Assembly (NCBI RefSeq): GCF_946407605.1
Contig: NZ_CAMJOS010000008.1
Location: 1-64,000, forward strand
Direction of reading: 5' to 3'
Source of the DNA: an uncultured Prevotella sp.
Lineage (GTDB): Bacteria > Bacteroidota > Bacteroidia > Bacteroidales > Bacteroidaceae
Length of the DNA stretch: 64,000 nucleotides
Below the pieces are notes generated by a model that worked only from the letters and a program-made list of their open reading frames with translations, did not search any database and was not told where the DNA came from. A program made the translations under genes and the position numbers. The stretch's first letter is position 1; each line of letters begins with the position of its first letter. Shown in pieces: positions 1-6,046 of the stretch.

Positions 1-187
1 TGAATAGCATCGTCATCCATCCATGCAGCACGATGGTGTAGCCGTAGGCGGCAATAGTTCCTGGCAGCGCATTGGTTTCTACCAGGGAGTTGTGCGGATC
101 GGTATCGATAATCAGCAGTTTCCCGTCCCAGTCAGGGATGGTGTCGTGGCCGTATTGCCACATCCAGGTGGCTTCTAATCTGAACAT
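1..187 (-). CDS. Receiver-domain-like protein, 5' part only
   Basis: The first 62 codons of a minus-strand gene run off the left edge. After about 22 residues rich in Trp, the sequence KLLIIDTDPHN matches the first beta strand and acidic pocket of a CheY-like receiver, and a plausible alpha-1/beta-2 (GTIAAYGYTIVLHG) follows. In known receivers this pocket holds Mg2+ next to the phosphorylated Asp, which would lie outside the window. The start at 187 is preceded by a TATATTTG box at 216-223 on the minus strand. From this fragment it could also be a receiver-like fold without phosphorylation, so the partner kinase and output cannot be judged. Confidence 0.45.
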   Translation of the reverse strand, partial: MFRLEATWMWQYGHDTIPDWDGKLLIIDTDPHNSLVETNALPGTIAAYGYTIVLHGWMTMLF

Positions 188-357
188 ATTGCAATTGATT
201 GATGGTTTGCGGGTGCAAATATACAAAGAAAATGCGAGTTATTTCCGTTTCAATCAATTTTTCTTCCGTTTAGGTTTACAATTGTATAAATAATTATGTG
301 TAACTTTGTCCCCAAATGACTATCAAACATTAATATTTACCTAAAATAAAACAGATT

Positions 358-819
358 ATGACAAAAGAAGAAGCATTGAAACAGTTCGCTCAGTTAGGCG
401 CTGTATGGTTTGGCAACAGTAAGCAACATTTCGCATTCTCGGCATACTGCCGTCTGCAGGGCTGGAACAAGTTGGCCGACAAGTGGAAGGAAGAGGCTGA
501 AGAGGAATGGGACGAGGCAGAGGAAGTGCTGCAGCGCCTGGTAGAGCTCGGCTGCAAGCCCGCTGAACTGCAGGAGGCCATGAAGACCCAGGAGTTCCCC
601 TTCTACGATGATCCCAAGCAGCAGATAGAGTCTGACTACGAGCCCACCGCCATTAAGCAACTGAGCGATTTGGCAGCAGCCTTCGCCGACGACTATCCCA
701 CGCAGAAACTGATCCAGAAGTGGATTGACGGCGAGAAGGACCACATGGCTTGGGAAGCACAGTATCTGAACTACATCGAGAAACTGGGCTACGAAAACTT
801 CCTCACAGCGATGATGTAA
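358..819 (+). CDS. Ferritin-like diiron-type small protein
   Basis: This 153-residue, strongly helical and acidic protein has no signal peptide. Spaced Glu/His residues (KQHFAFSAYCRLQGW, a Glu-rich helix at about 43-60, EKDHMAWEAQYL near 125-136) look like the four-helix bundle of ferritin-like proteins, with helices 1 and 4 the likely metal-ligand helices. Ferritin-like proteins store iron or remove peroxide in the cytoplasm. It is first in a run with a flavin-binding protein, a rubredoxin and a metallo-beta-lactamase/rubredoxin protein, which supports a role in oxygen or peroxide defence. A TAACTTTG box at 301-308 is the probable promoter element. The exact subfamily (bacterioferritin, Dps or a short rubrerythrin-like protein) is not resolved. 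Confidence 0.65.
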   Translation: MTKEEALKQFAQLGAVWFGNSKQHFAFSAYCRLQGWNKLADKWKEEAEEEWDEAEEVLQRLVELGCKPAELQEAMKTQEFPFYDDPKQQIESDYEPTAIKQLSDLAAAFADDYPTQKLIQKWIDGEKDHMAWEAQYLNYIEKLGYENFLTAMM

Positions 820-846
820 ACAGGTAAACAAAAAATAGAAGCAATT

Positions 847-1245
847 ATGGAAGGAATTCAGAAAGTTTATGATTTCTTAGAGAAGGCTGGAACATTCTAT
901 TTGGCTACAGTGGAAGGTGACCAGCCCCGTGTGCGTCCTTATGGTGCTATGTTGTTCTTTGAGGACAAAATCTACATTATGGCATTTGGCAAGACCAATG
1001 CCACCCGTCAGATTGCAGCCAATCCCAAGGCTGAGATCTGCGCCTTCAAGGGCCAGACACTCCGCATCGCATGTACTTTGGTGGAGGACAATCGTCCTGA
1101 AATAGGCAGAGCACTTGTCGATAAGATGCCCGTGCTGAAACCTGCCCTCGGTGAGAATGGCGAGAACGGCGTGATGTATTATCTGAAGGATGCAAAGGCT
1201 GATTTCTTCAAGATGATGGAGTTGGTAGAAACAGTTAATTTCTAA
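847..1245 (+). CDS. Pyridoxamine 5'-phosphate oxidase-like flavin-binding protein
   Basis: This 132-residue protein has the split-barrel fold pattern of the PNPOx-like family: an N-terminal helix (VYDFLEKAG), then TFYLATVEGDQPRVRPYG, which forms the FMN-binding strand pair, then FFEDKIYIMAFGKTNATRQI. Family members bind FMN or F420 and reduce small substrates or act as flavin stores; most lack PNP oxidase activity. It starts 27 bp after the ferritin-like gene and is followed 13 bp later by a small winged-helix gene, so all three are probably one transcript. The family call is firm; the substrate is unknown. Confidence 0.8.
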   Translation: MEGIQKVYDFLEKAGTFYLATVEGDQPRVRPYGAMLFFEDKIYIMAFGKTNATRQIAANPKAEICAFKGQTLRIACTLVEDNRPEIGRALVDKMPVLKPALGENGENGVMYYLKDAKADFFKMMELVETVNF

Positions 1246-1258
1246 TCGGCAACAGACT

Positions 1259-1429
1259 ATGAAAGAACAAGTATTAAAGGCTATGCGCGAGGCTGGAAAA
1301 CCAGTTTCCGCCGGTGACGTAACTAAGGCGTTGGGTGCTGACCGCAAGGAAGTGGATAAGGCATTTGCAGAATTGAAGAAGGAAGGTGCTATCGTATCAC
1401 CCGTGCGCTGCAAATGGCAGCCCGCCTGA
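1259..1429 (+). CDS. Tiny winged-helix protein (56 aa)
   Basis: The ATG at 1259 opens a 56-codon frame ending at TGA 1427-1429, 13 bp after the flavoprotein gene. The protein reads as one winged helix-turn-helix: a helix (EQVLKAMREAGKP), a turn and helix (SAGDVTKALGADRKEVDKAFAELKKEG), then a short wing (AIVSPVRCKWQPA). Such stand-alone domains can bind DNA as dimers, but no ligand domain is present. The single Cys in the wing (VRCKW) could in principle sense redox state; that is inference from its place in an oxidative-stress cluster. It may equally be a nucleic-acid-binding accessory protein. Confidence 0.7.
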   Translation: MKEQVLKAMREAGKPVSAGDVTKALGADRKEVDKAFAELKKEGAIVSPVRCKWQPA

Positions 1430-1448
1430 TCATCTCATGGCATCGATA

Positions 1449-1550
1449 GGTGCATCTGCACCGCGACGCAAATAACTTTTTTCTTCAGGCGGCAAGCAAG
1501 GTGACTGAGCCTTTGGGCTGAAAGACACCGATACTTGCCGCCCTTTTTTA
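1449..1550 (+). promoter_or_regulatory. Structured element between winged-helix and rubredoxin genes
   Basis: Two hairpins lie here. The first pairs GGTGC (1449-1453) with GCACC (1458-1462). The second is nested: GGCGGCAAG (1488-1496) with CTTGCCGCC (1534-1542), inside it GGTG (1499-1502) with CACC (1526-1529), and innermost AGCC with GGCT. A run of T follows at 1544-1549. It has the shape of an intrinsic terminator, but the rubredoxin ATG is only 22 bp beyond the T run, with no room for a promoter between. An attenuator or processed leader is therefore possible. It matches no riboswitch consensus that I recognise. Confidence 0.55.
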
Positions 1551-1571
1551 ATCCTAAAACGAAAGAACGAT

Positions 1572-1733
1572 ATGACAAAGTTCAAATGTCCCTGCAAATA
1601 CACCTACGACCCCGAAAAGGGCGATCCTAAGCAGAATATCCCTCCCGGCACTCCCTTTGAGGAACTGCCCGACACATGGCGCTGCCCCCGCTGCAAGCGT
1701 AAGAAAGAGAAATTCACCCCAGTAGAAGAATAA
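1572..1733 (+). CDS. Rubredoxin with shortened first cysteine knuckle
   Basis: This 53-residue cytoplasmic electron carrier has rubredoxin features: two Cys knuckles, the [10 protein letters not shown] segment, a [18 protein letters not shown] second half, and a basic tail. Rubredoxin binds one Fe by four Cys and passes electrons to rubrerythrin- or flavodiiron-type enzymes. The second knuckle (CPRC) is normal. The first is C6-P-C8, one residue shorter than the usual C-x-x-C-G, and Lys replaces the Gly. This may alter Fe geometry or potential, or reflect a local deletion. It sits 10 bp before the metallo-beta-lactamase/rubredoxin gene, its likely partner. Confidence 0.85.
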   Translation: MTKFKCPCKYTYDPEKGDPKQNIPPGTPFEELPDTWRCPRCKRKKEKFTPVEE

Positions 1734-1743
1734 ATCAAGAATT

Positions 1744-2679
1744 ATGGATATCAAAGCAGTAAAATTCAGAAAAGACGGATTCTATACTCAGCCTTTCGTC
1801 ATGGGTGGCGAAGGTGGTGATTTTGATCAGAATATCCGCTATCGCGGCAGTTTGCAGAATTGGCTGATTGACACTGGTTCAGAAGTTATTCTTGTAGATA
1901 CAGGCATCCCCGCAGGTACACCAGAAGAAGTTCCCGATGAGAACTCATTCGGTTTTACTGGCAAGGACATCTGCACCTATATGGAGGCCTTCGAGGCTCT
2001 TGGATATAAGCCTGAGCAGGTGACGAAGATCTTGCTCACTCACCGCCATGCAGACCACAGTGGAGAACTGAAAAGCTTCCCGAATGCAAAGGTCTATGTG
2101 AATCAGGACGAGACAGATGCTGCCGAACTGCAGGGACTAACAAACATCGTGCCAGTCACCTACACCGATGGACCATATTACAACTTCCCTGAGGCTCAGA
2201 AAATTCAAGATGGCATCTACCTTATCAAGGCTAAGGGGCATACCAAGGGCAACAGCATCATTATTGTCGAGAACGAAGGCCTGTTCTATATGCTTCACGG
2301 CGATATCACCTATGTGGATGAGGCTCTCTACGAAGACAAACTGTCTGTGGTCTATGATGACCTGCCAGCAGCCCGCGAGACGCAGAATCGCATCCGTGAG
2401 TTCATCCGCAATCACCCCACCGTTTATTGCGGCACTCACACCCCACAGGGCTATGAGAATCTGGAGGCCAAGCGCGTGATGGATCTGGATAATCCTGTGC
2501 CAACTATTCTGGCCGAAGTGGACTTCTCCAAGCAGGAAGCTTCTGGCAAGTATGTCTGCTCCATCTGTGGCTATGTCTATGACCCCGCAGAGCACGATGG
2601 CGTGGCCTTTGAAGACTTGCCCGACGACTGGCGTTGTCCTCGTTGCAAGCAGCCGAAGGAGAAGTTTAATCCGGCATAA
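1744..2679 (+). CDS. Metallo-beta-lactamase fold protein with C-terminal rubredoxin
   Basis: This 311-residue fusion has a metallo-beta-lactamase domain at about 1-255. Its metal motif is [10 protein letters not shown], and later ligands are probably His in KGHTKGN and in YCGTHTP. A complete rubredoxin follows at about 263-310 with [10 protein letters not shown] and [11 protein letters not shown]. The arrangement recalls flavodiiron NO/O2 reductases, but there is no flavodoxin domain. The H-x-H-x-D-H motif is instead the hydrolase type seen in lactonases and glyoxalase-like enzymes. The fused rubredoxin nevertheless suggests an electron-transfer role. A hairpin terminator follows directly. 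Substrate unknown. Confidence 0.8.
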   Translation: MDIKAVKFRKDGFYTQPFVMGGEGGDFDQNIRYRGSLQNWLIDTGSEVILVDTGIPAGTPEEVPDENSFGFTGKDICTYMEAFEALGYKPEQVTKILLTHRHADHSGELKSFPNAKVYVNQDETDAAELQGLTNIVPVTYTDGPYYNFPEAQKIQDGIYLIKAKGHTKGNSIIIVENEGLFYMLHGDITYVDEALYEDKLSVVYDDLPAARETQNRIREFIRNHPTVYCGTHTPQGYENLEAKRVMDLDNPVPTILAEVDFSKQEASGKYVCSICGYVYDPAEHDGVAFEDLPDDWRCPRCKQPKEKFNPA

Positions 2680-2683
2680 AATA

Positions 2684-2705
2684 GGAGGGCTTCGGCTCTC
2701 CTTTT
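2684..2705 (+). terminator. Intrinsic terminator after the oxidative-stress genes
   Basis: GGAGGGC (2684-2690) pairs with GCTCTCC (2695-2701) across a TTCG tetraloop, with one G-T pair, followed by TTTT. It closes the 358-2679 transcript. Confidence 0.8.
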
Positions 2706-2726
2706 GCAATTCATCTTATTTAAGTA

Positions 2727-2757
2727 TTGCATAATCCAAAGAAAAGTTGTATCTTTG
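2727..2757 (+). promoter_or_regulatory. Bacteroidota promoter of the ZIP gene
   Basis: TTG at 2727-2729, a 20-bp spacer and TATCTTTG at 2750-2757 fit the -33/-7 form used by Bacteroidota sigma factor. The ZIP start codon is 30 bp downstream. Confidence 0.75.
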
Positions 2758-2786
2758 CGCAGTAAAACTGCGCGAAGTAGCTCACG

Positions 2787-3569
2787 ATGACAACGACATT
2801 GATTATAGGACTGTTGATTCCGCTGCTGGGCACGATGCTTGGCTCAGCCTTTGTGTTCTTCATGCGAGGCGAGATGTCGATGCGGCTACAGAAGACGTTG
2901 CTGGGCTTCGCATCGGGTGTAATGGTGGCGGCATCGGTATGGTCGCTACTGATTCCTGCAATGGAGATGGGAGCAGATAGTGGCAAATGGAGTGTACTGC
3001 CTGCGGCTGTGGGTTTCCTGTTGGGTATGGGCTTCCTATTGCTTATCGACGAACTGACGCCGCACCTGCACATTGGTACTGATAAACCAGAAGGTATGCG
3101 CTCGCACCTGTCGAAGACGGCAATGCTGGCCCTTGCAGTAACTATTCACAATCTGCCTGAAGGTATGGCTGTTGGTGTGGTGTTTGCTGGTGCCGACAGC
3201 GGCGTGACGAATATCTCCCTTGCCAGTGCCGTCGCCGTGTCGTTGGGTATCGCCATCCAGAACGTGCCCGAGGGAGCTATTATCTCTATGCCGATGCGAG
3301 CAGCAGGCAACTCGCGTTGGCGCTCGTTCCTGATTGGTTCGCTGAGTGGCGCCGTAGAACCCGTAGGCGCCATTGCTGTTCTGCTGTTGGCATCCCTGCT
3401 GCTGCCTATGATGCCCTACATGCTGGCCTTTGCCGCTGGTGCCATGTTCTATGTGGTAGTCGAGGAACTCATCCCTGAAGCCTCCAGCGGTCAGCACTCT
3501 AATCTCAGCACTATCGGCTTTGCCATTGGCTTCGTCCTGATGATGGTGCTTGATGTGGTGATGGGTTAG
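2787..3569 (+). CDS. ZIP family metal transporter
   Basis: This 260-residue inner-membrane protein has about eight hydrophobic segments. The family signature is visible: HNLPEGMAVGV near 118-128 and a second similar helix, AIQNVPEGAIIS, near 155-166. These two helices hold the metal-binding site in ZIP carriers. ZIP proteins import Zn2+ and often Fe2+ or Mn2+ into the cytoplasm. The short His-containing loop after helix 3 (LTPHLHIG) is typical of the bacterial ZupT-like group. It has its own promoter and ends 4 bp inside the convergent methionine sulfoxide reductase gene. The metal cannot be decided from sequence. Confidence 0.85.
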   Translation: MTTTLIIGLLIPLLGTMLGSAFVFFMRGEMSMRLQKTLLGFASGVMVAASVWSLLIPAMEMGADSGKWSVLPAAVGFLLGMGFLLLIDELTPHLHIGTDKPEGMRSHLSKTAMLALAVTIHNLPEGMAVGVVFAGADSGVTNISLASAVAVSLGIAIQNVPEGAIISMPMRAAGNSRWRSFLIGSLSGAVEPVGAIAVLLLASLLLPMMPYMLAFAAGAMFYVVVEELIPEASSGQHSNLSTIGFAIGFVLMMVLDVVMG

Positions 3570-4009
3570 GCCAGAAGTTTACAGATGTCCTCCAGATACT
3601 TGCGGTCTATGTCATCGAATGTAGCCAACCGCTCGCTGTCGATGTCAAGTACCGCCATCACCTTGCCGTCGTTGCCAAATACAGGCACTACAATCTCAGA
3701 CTTCGACTCGCTGCTGCAGGCTATATGACCAGGGAACTGTTCAACGTCTGGCACGATGATGGTCTCTGCTCTTTGCCAGGCTGTGCCACACACGCCCTTG
3801 CCGTATGGGATGTGCATACAGGCGACGGGGCCTTGGAATGGGCCAAGCACTAACTCCTCATTGTTGACTCGATAGAACCCCGTCCACCAGAATCCCATGG
3901 TTTGGTGGATGGCCGCTGCCACATTGCTCATAACGGCTATTATGTCCTTCTCGCCCTCGATGAGTGATGCAATCTGGCTGACCAGTAACTTATATTGCTC
4001 TTCCTTCAT
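3566..4009 (-). CDS. msrC: Free methionine-R-sulfoxide reductase (GAF domain)
   Basis: A single GAF domain of 147 residues. The enzyme reduces free methionine-(R)-sulfoxide in the cytoplasm using thioredoxin. The signature WWTGFYRV, then GPVACMHIPYGKGVCGTAW and HIACSSESKSEIVVP, carry three Cys at 64, 74 and 98. Their spacing (10 and 24) equals that of the catalytic and resolving Cys of the E. coli enzyme. The C-terminus VLDIDSERLATFDDIDR is also typical. It is convergent with the ZIP gene, sharing 4 bp. A TAACTTTG box on the minus strand at 4036-4043 lies just upstream. Function call is firm. Confidence 0.9.
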   Translation of the reverse strand: MKEEQYKLLVSQIASLIEGEKDIIAVMSNVAAAIHQTMGFWWTGFYRVNNEELVLGPFQGPVACMHIPYGKGVCGTAWQRAETIIVPDVEQFPGHIACSSESKSEIVVPVFGNDGKVMAVLDIDSERLATFDDIDRKYLEDICKLLA

Positions 4010-4177
4010 ATCCTATTATTTCTTAAAACTTGGGGCAAAGTTACGAAATAATGAAGAATAATTCATAACTTTACACGCAGATTTAATATGTTTTGTGAAA
4101 ACGGTGAGATTATTAAAGAGCATTTAAAAAACCAAATTAAAATTACCAAAAAAGGATGGATTTTAAAAAGTTTTATC

Positions 4178-4252
4178 TATATTTGCAGTCAAAATCAAAA
4201 GCTCGACATTATTTATGAAGAAAACAGTTTTATCGATTGCAATGATCTGTGC
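4178..4252 (+). other. Truncated copy of the GH3 gene's leader and signal-peptide start
   Basis: Bases 4212-4252 are identical over 41 positions to 6044-6084, which hold the start codon and first codons of the GH3 gene. The sequence upstream, including a TATATTTG box at 4178-4185 and a GCAGTC transcript start region, also resembles the GH3 leader. From the ATG at 4215 the frame gives [14 protein letters not shown] and then drifts into unrelated sequence, stopping after about 23 codons. The copy ends where the broken transposase begins. It is a remnant, not a gene. Confidence 0.75.
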
Positions 4253-4518
4253 TGCCCCAGCGCCTTCAGAATCTTCTTGTTCGTAAACTTCTTGAAGTCG
4301 CGCAGGATGTCGCCTACCGTCTGCTTGCCCTCTGCTGAGACCACCATGTGCAGGTGGTTCGTCATCAGCACTCAGGCGTAAATCCTCAGCCCCTTCTGCC
4401 GCTGGCAGTAGTCGAGCGACTCCACGACGACGTGGCGGTACGTCGGGCGCGAAAAGATGTCCACCCAGTCGATGACCGTTGAAGTAGTGAAGTAGAGGGT
4501 TGTGGTGAGGGGAGTCAT
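4253..4518 (-). pseudogene. RAYT-type (Y1/HUH) transposase remnant
   Basis: Read from ATG 4518 on the minus strand, this matches the N-terminal half of REP-associated tyrosine transposases of Bacteroidota: a WVDIFSRPTYRHVV segment, then VLMTNHLHMVVS with the metal-binding H-x-H, then GDILRDFKKFTNKKIL. A TGA replaces the expected Trp codon just before VLMTNHLH. The C-terminal half with the catalytic Tyr is missing, so it cannot be active. In known RAYTs the substrate is a nearby palindromic REP sequence, and two short palindromes lie about 550 bp away at 5054-5100. It begins 4 bp after the stop of the neighbouring secreted-protein gene. Confidence 0.75.
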
Positions 4519-4522
4519 AGTG

Positions 4523-5035
4523 CTACTTATCAAAATCATATGGCTCCATCAACGTGCTCAAGCCTTCTTGGTAAATGATAAAATAGTGACCTTTCGGCAA
4601 GTCCTTGATGTTAATGCGATAGATATTTTCCTTGATAGGATAAAGCGTTGTAGGTATGAAATCGCTTGAGCTGTCCTTGACACCTAACGGAGAGCTTGAC
4701 CAGCAAGTTGCCTCTCGGTTGCCTTTTTTAACTTTCAGTTTCATCACTCTAAAAAACTGTGGCTTCAATTGTAAAGTGTCCATGACTTCTATGAAGATGT
4801 CGTCTGTATTGGTCAATTTCGTTTTGGCTTTATCACCGAATAAAACTATCTTGGCCTTGTGTGCCATGAAACCGGTAAGTTTTGTGGAAGCATGCTCATT
4901 CTCTGGAATAACTATTCGGATGCTGTCCTTGTCATAATAAAATGCTTTGAACAAATGCTCCACAGTTTGAGAATCCTGTGCCCATCCTGTGCTAGCGATG
5001 AGTAGAAATAATGTTAGCTGTAGTAATCTTCTCAT
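4523..5035 (-). CDS. Secreted hypothetical protein (170 aa)
   Basis: I do not recognise a family. The first 19 residues (MRRLLQLTLFLLIASTGWAQ) are a clear type I signal peptide with cleavage after WA or AQ, so the protein is exported to the periplasm or beyond. The mature part alternates short hydrophobic strands with polar turns (KIVLFGDKAKTKL, DIFIEVMDTLQLKP, HYFIIYQEGLSTL) and has one Cys, suggesting a beta-rich fold. It is followed on the same strand, 4 bp later, by the RAYT remnant, with no evident functional link. Real coding is supported by the signal peptide and codon use. Confidence 0.6.
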   Translation of the reverse strand: MRRLLQLTLFLLIASTGWAQDSQTVEHLFKAFYYDKDSIRIVIPENEHASTKLTGFMAHKAKIVLFGDKAKTKLTNTDDIFIEVMDTLQLKPQFFRVMKLKVKKGNREATCWSSSPLGVKDSSSDFIPTTLYPIKENIYRINIKDLPKGHYFIIYQEGLSTLMEPYDFDK

Positions 5036-5053
5036 ATGTTCTGATATTTAATC

Positions 5054-5100
5054 GAATTACAAATTCTTATACTCACGGCAGGCGAATTGCAAATTCGCCT
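5054..5100. repeat. Two REP-like palindromes
   Basis: GAATTACAAATTC lies at 5054-5066. AGGCGAATT-GCA-AATTCGCCT lies at 5080-5100, a perfect 9-bp stem with a 3-base loop. Both share the core GAATTrCAAATTC. They sit between genes in the region holding a RAYT-type transposase remnant, the usual company of REP elements. Confidence 0.55.
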
Positions 5101-5207
5101 GAACGGCAGTCAACGCTTCCTTATGTCGTTCTATGTCGGTCGGTCTATCCGCATTCCCGCGGTTCCCGCGCCTACACGTAGCCTTTCATTTCGTTGTTCG
5201 TTGTTGT

Positions 5208-5456
5208 TTATATCCTCCCGGCGTACAAATTCTCGACGGGGAAAATCATGTCCCAGTTCTTACCCCACACGATGTTGCCGTTGTCGATGGTGAAGCGGCT
5301 GAACTTGCGGGGGTCGAGGTACTTGTTGTATTGCGGGTGGGGATGGCGGCGGATGAAGTCGCCGATGTCCACCGTCCGCACGGTGTTGTCGCTGAACGTC
5401 AGGCTGACGGTCAGGTTGCCCATGTTCTCCGCCTTGGTGATGAAAAGTCTCTCCAT
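5208..5456 (-). CDS. DUF2442 domain protein
   Basis: This 82-residue protein has the DUF2442 pattern: a strand pair (NLTVSLTFSDNTVRTVDIGDFI), then a polar turn and KFSRFTIDNGNIVWGKNWDMIFPVENLY, whose Trp-rich end is the family hallmark. No enzymatic motif is visible. It lies 12 bp after the DUF4160 gene and is preceded by a strong GGGAGGAA ribosome-binding site, which is unusual here. DUF4160/DUF2442 pairs are common neighbours in many bacteria, and a toxin-antitoxin role has been suggested from that pairing. Here the function remains open. Confidence 0.8.
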   Translation of the reverse strand: MERLFITKAENMGNLTVSLTFSDNTVRTVDIGDFIRRHPHPQYNKYLDPRKFSRFTIDNGNIVWGKNWDMIFPVENLYAGRI

Positions 5457-5468
5457 GTCTGTTCCTCC

Positions 5469-5771
5469 CTATAGTTTCTTCTTGATGTTCGTACTGCGGA
5501 CGCTCTGCTTCAGAATGAAGAACTTTACCCACTTATCGATGATGTTCTTATGGTATTTGCGAATGAAAGCCTCTGCCGTGCGCTTGTCCTTCTCCGTCAG
5601 CGGCTCGGCTCCGTGCTTCTCGCGCACGTGTATCTCAGCCAGCTCGCCGTTCATCATGATGAGGTCGAAGATGCTCTCCCTGCCCCCGTGGAGCACGTGG
5701 ATGTGTATTGGCTCGTGCTCGTTGGAGTAGAAGTAGAATATGAATCCGAAGTATTCGAATATCTTTGGCAT
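5469..5771 (-). CDS. DUF4160 domain protein
   Basis: This 100-residue protein starts at the ATG at 5771, giving the family start MPKIFEYFGFIFYFYSNEH. The conserved core follows: EPIHIHVLHGGRE, with two His, then ELAEIHVREKHGAEPLTEKDKRTAEAFI. The His/Glu pattern could bind metal or RNA, but no reaction is known. An upstream extension to 5876 was not used because it reads as non-coding AT-rich sequence. It is the first gene of a two-gene unit with DUF2442. The pair resembles small mobile toxin-antitoxin-like modules and sits in a scarred region with a transposase remnant. Confidence 0.8.
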   Translation of the reverse strand: MPKIFEYFGFIFYFYSNEHEPIHIHVLHGGRESIFDLIMMNGELAEIHVREKHGAEPLTEKDKRTAEAFIRKYHKNIIDKWVKFFILKQSVRSTNIKKKL

Positions 5772-5871
5772 AATCTTTTCGTTTTGTTGTTTACGTCGGT
5801 AAATATACACATATTTTTGCAAACAATCAGCATTATTTCTTAAAAAGTAACAACATTTAACGTAAAGCGCG

Positions 5872-5960
5872 TGCAATTGAGCTACGCTCGATGGTTTTCA
5901 CGCTCGGCAAAGCTCGAATTTATTCGGCTTTGCACTCGCTTAATCAAACCATTTGTCACA
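5872..5960 (+). repeat. Degenerate copy of the dispersed promoter-associated repeat
   Basis: This stretch contains GAGCTACGCTCGATGG, then TTTTCACGCTCGG and GAATTTATTCGGCTTTGCACTCGCTT. These fragments resemble the blocks (GAGCTTCGCTC, CACTCACTTATTCG) found upstream of the genes starting at 38632 and 56487. Here the TAnnTTTG box within the repeat is lost. The GH3 gene uses a separate promoter about 45 bp further on. Confidence 0.4.
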
Positions 5961-5985
5961 AATCAGTGCTGTTTATCCCAAATGT

Positions 5986-6016
5986 TTGGCAGTCTCGACA
6001 ATTATGCGTATCTTTG
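5986..6016 (+). promoter_or_regulatory. Promoter of the GH3/CAT-like operon
   Basis: TTG at 5986-5988, a 20-bp spacer, then TATCTTTG at 6009-6016. The start codon used by GH3 is at 6047. The location excludes the longer reading frame that begins at 5891 upstream of this promoter. Confidence 0.75.
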
Positions 6017-6046
6017 CAGTCAGAAATCAATAACTCAACACCGTTT

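Noticed and set aside
72..293. Plus-strand 73-codon frame at the left edge
   Set aside because: It lies opposite the receiver-like gene and runs on into AT-rich leader sequence; composition is not protein-like.
1488..1549. Fluoride, TPP or manganese riboswitch upstream of rubredoxin
   Set aside because: The conserved sequences of those classes are not present; only the hairpin shape can be supported.
4088..4381. Plus-strand 97-codon frame
   Set aside because: It runs through the GH3 leader copy and opposite the transposase remnant. No signal, no family.
5891..6046. Upstream extension of the GH3 frame
   Set aside because: It covers the promoter (5986-6016) and the degenerate repeat. The ATG at 6047 gives a proper signal peptide.
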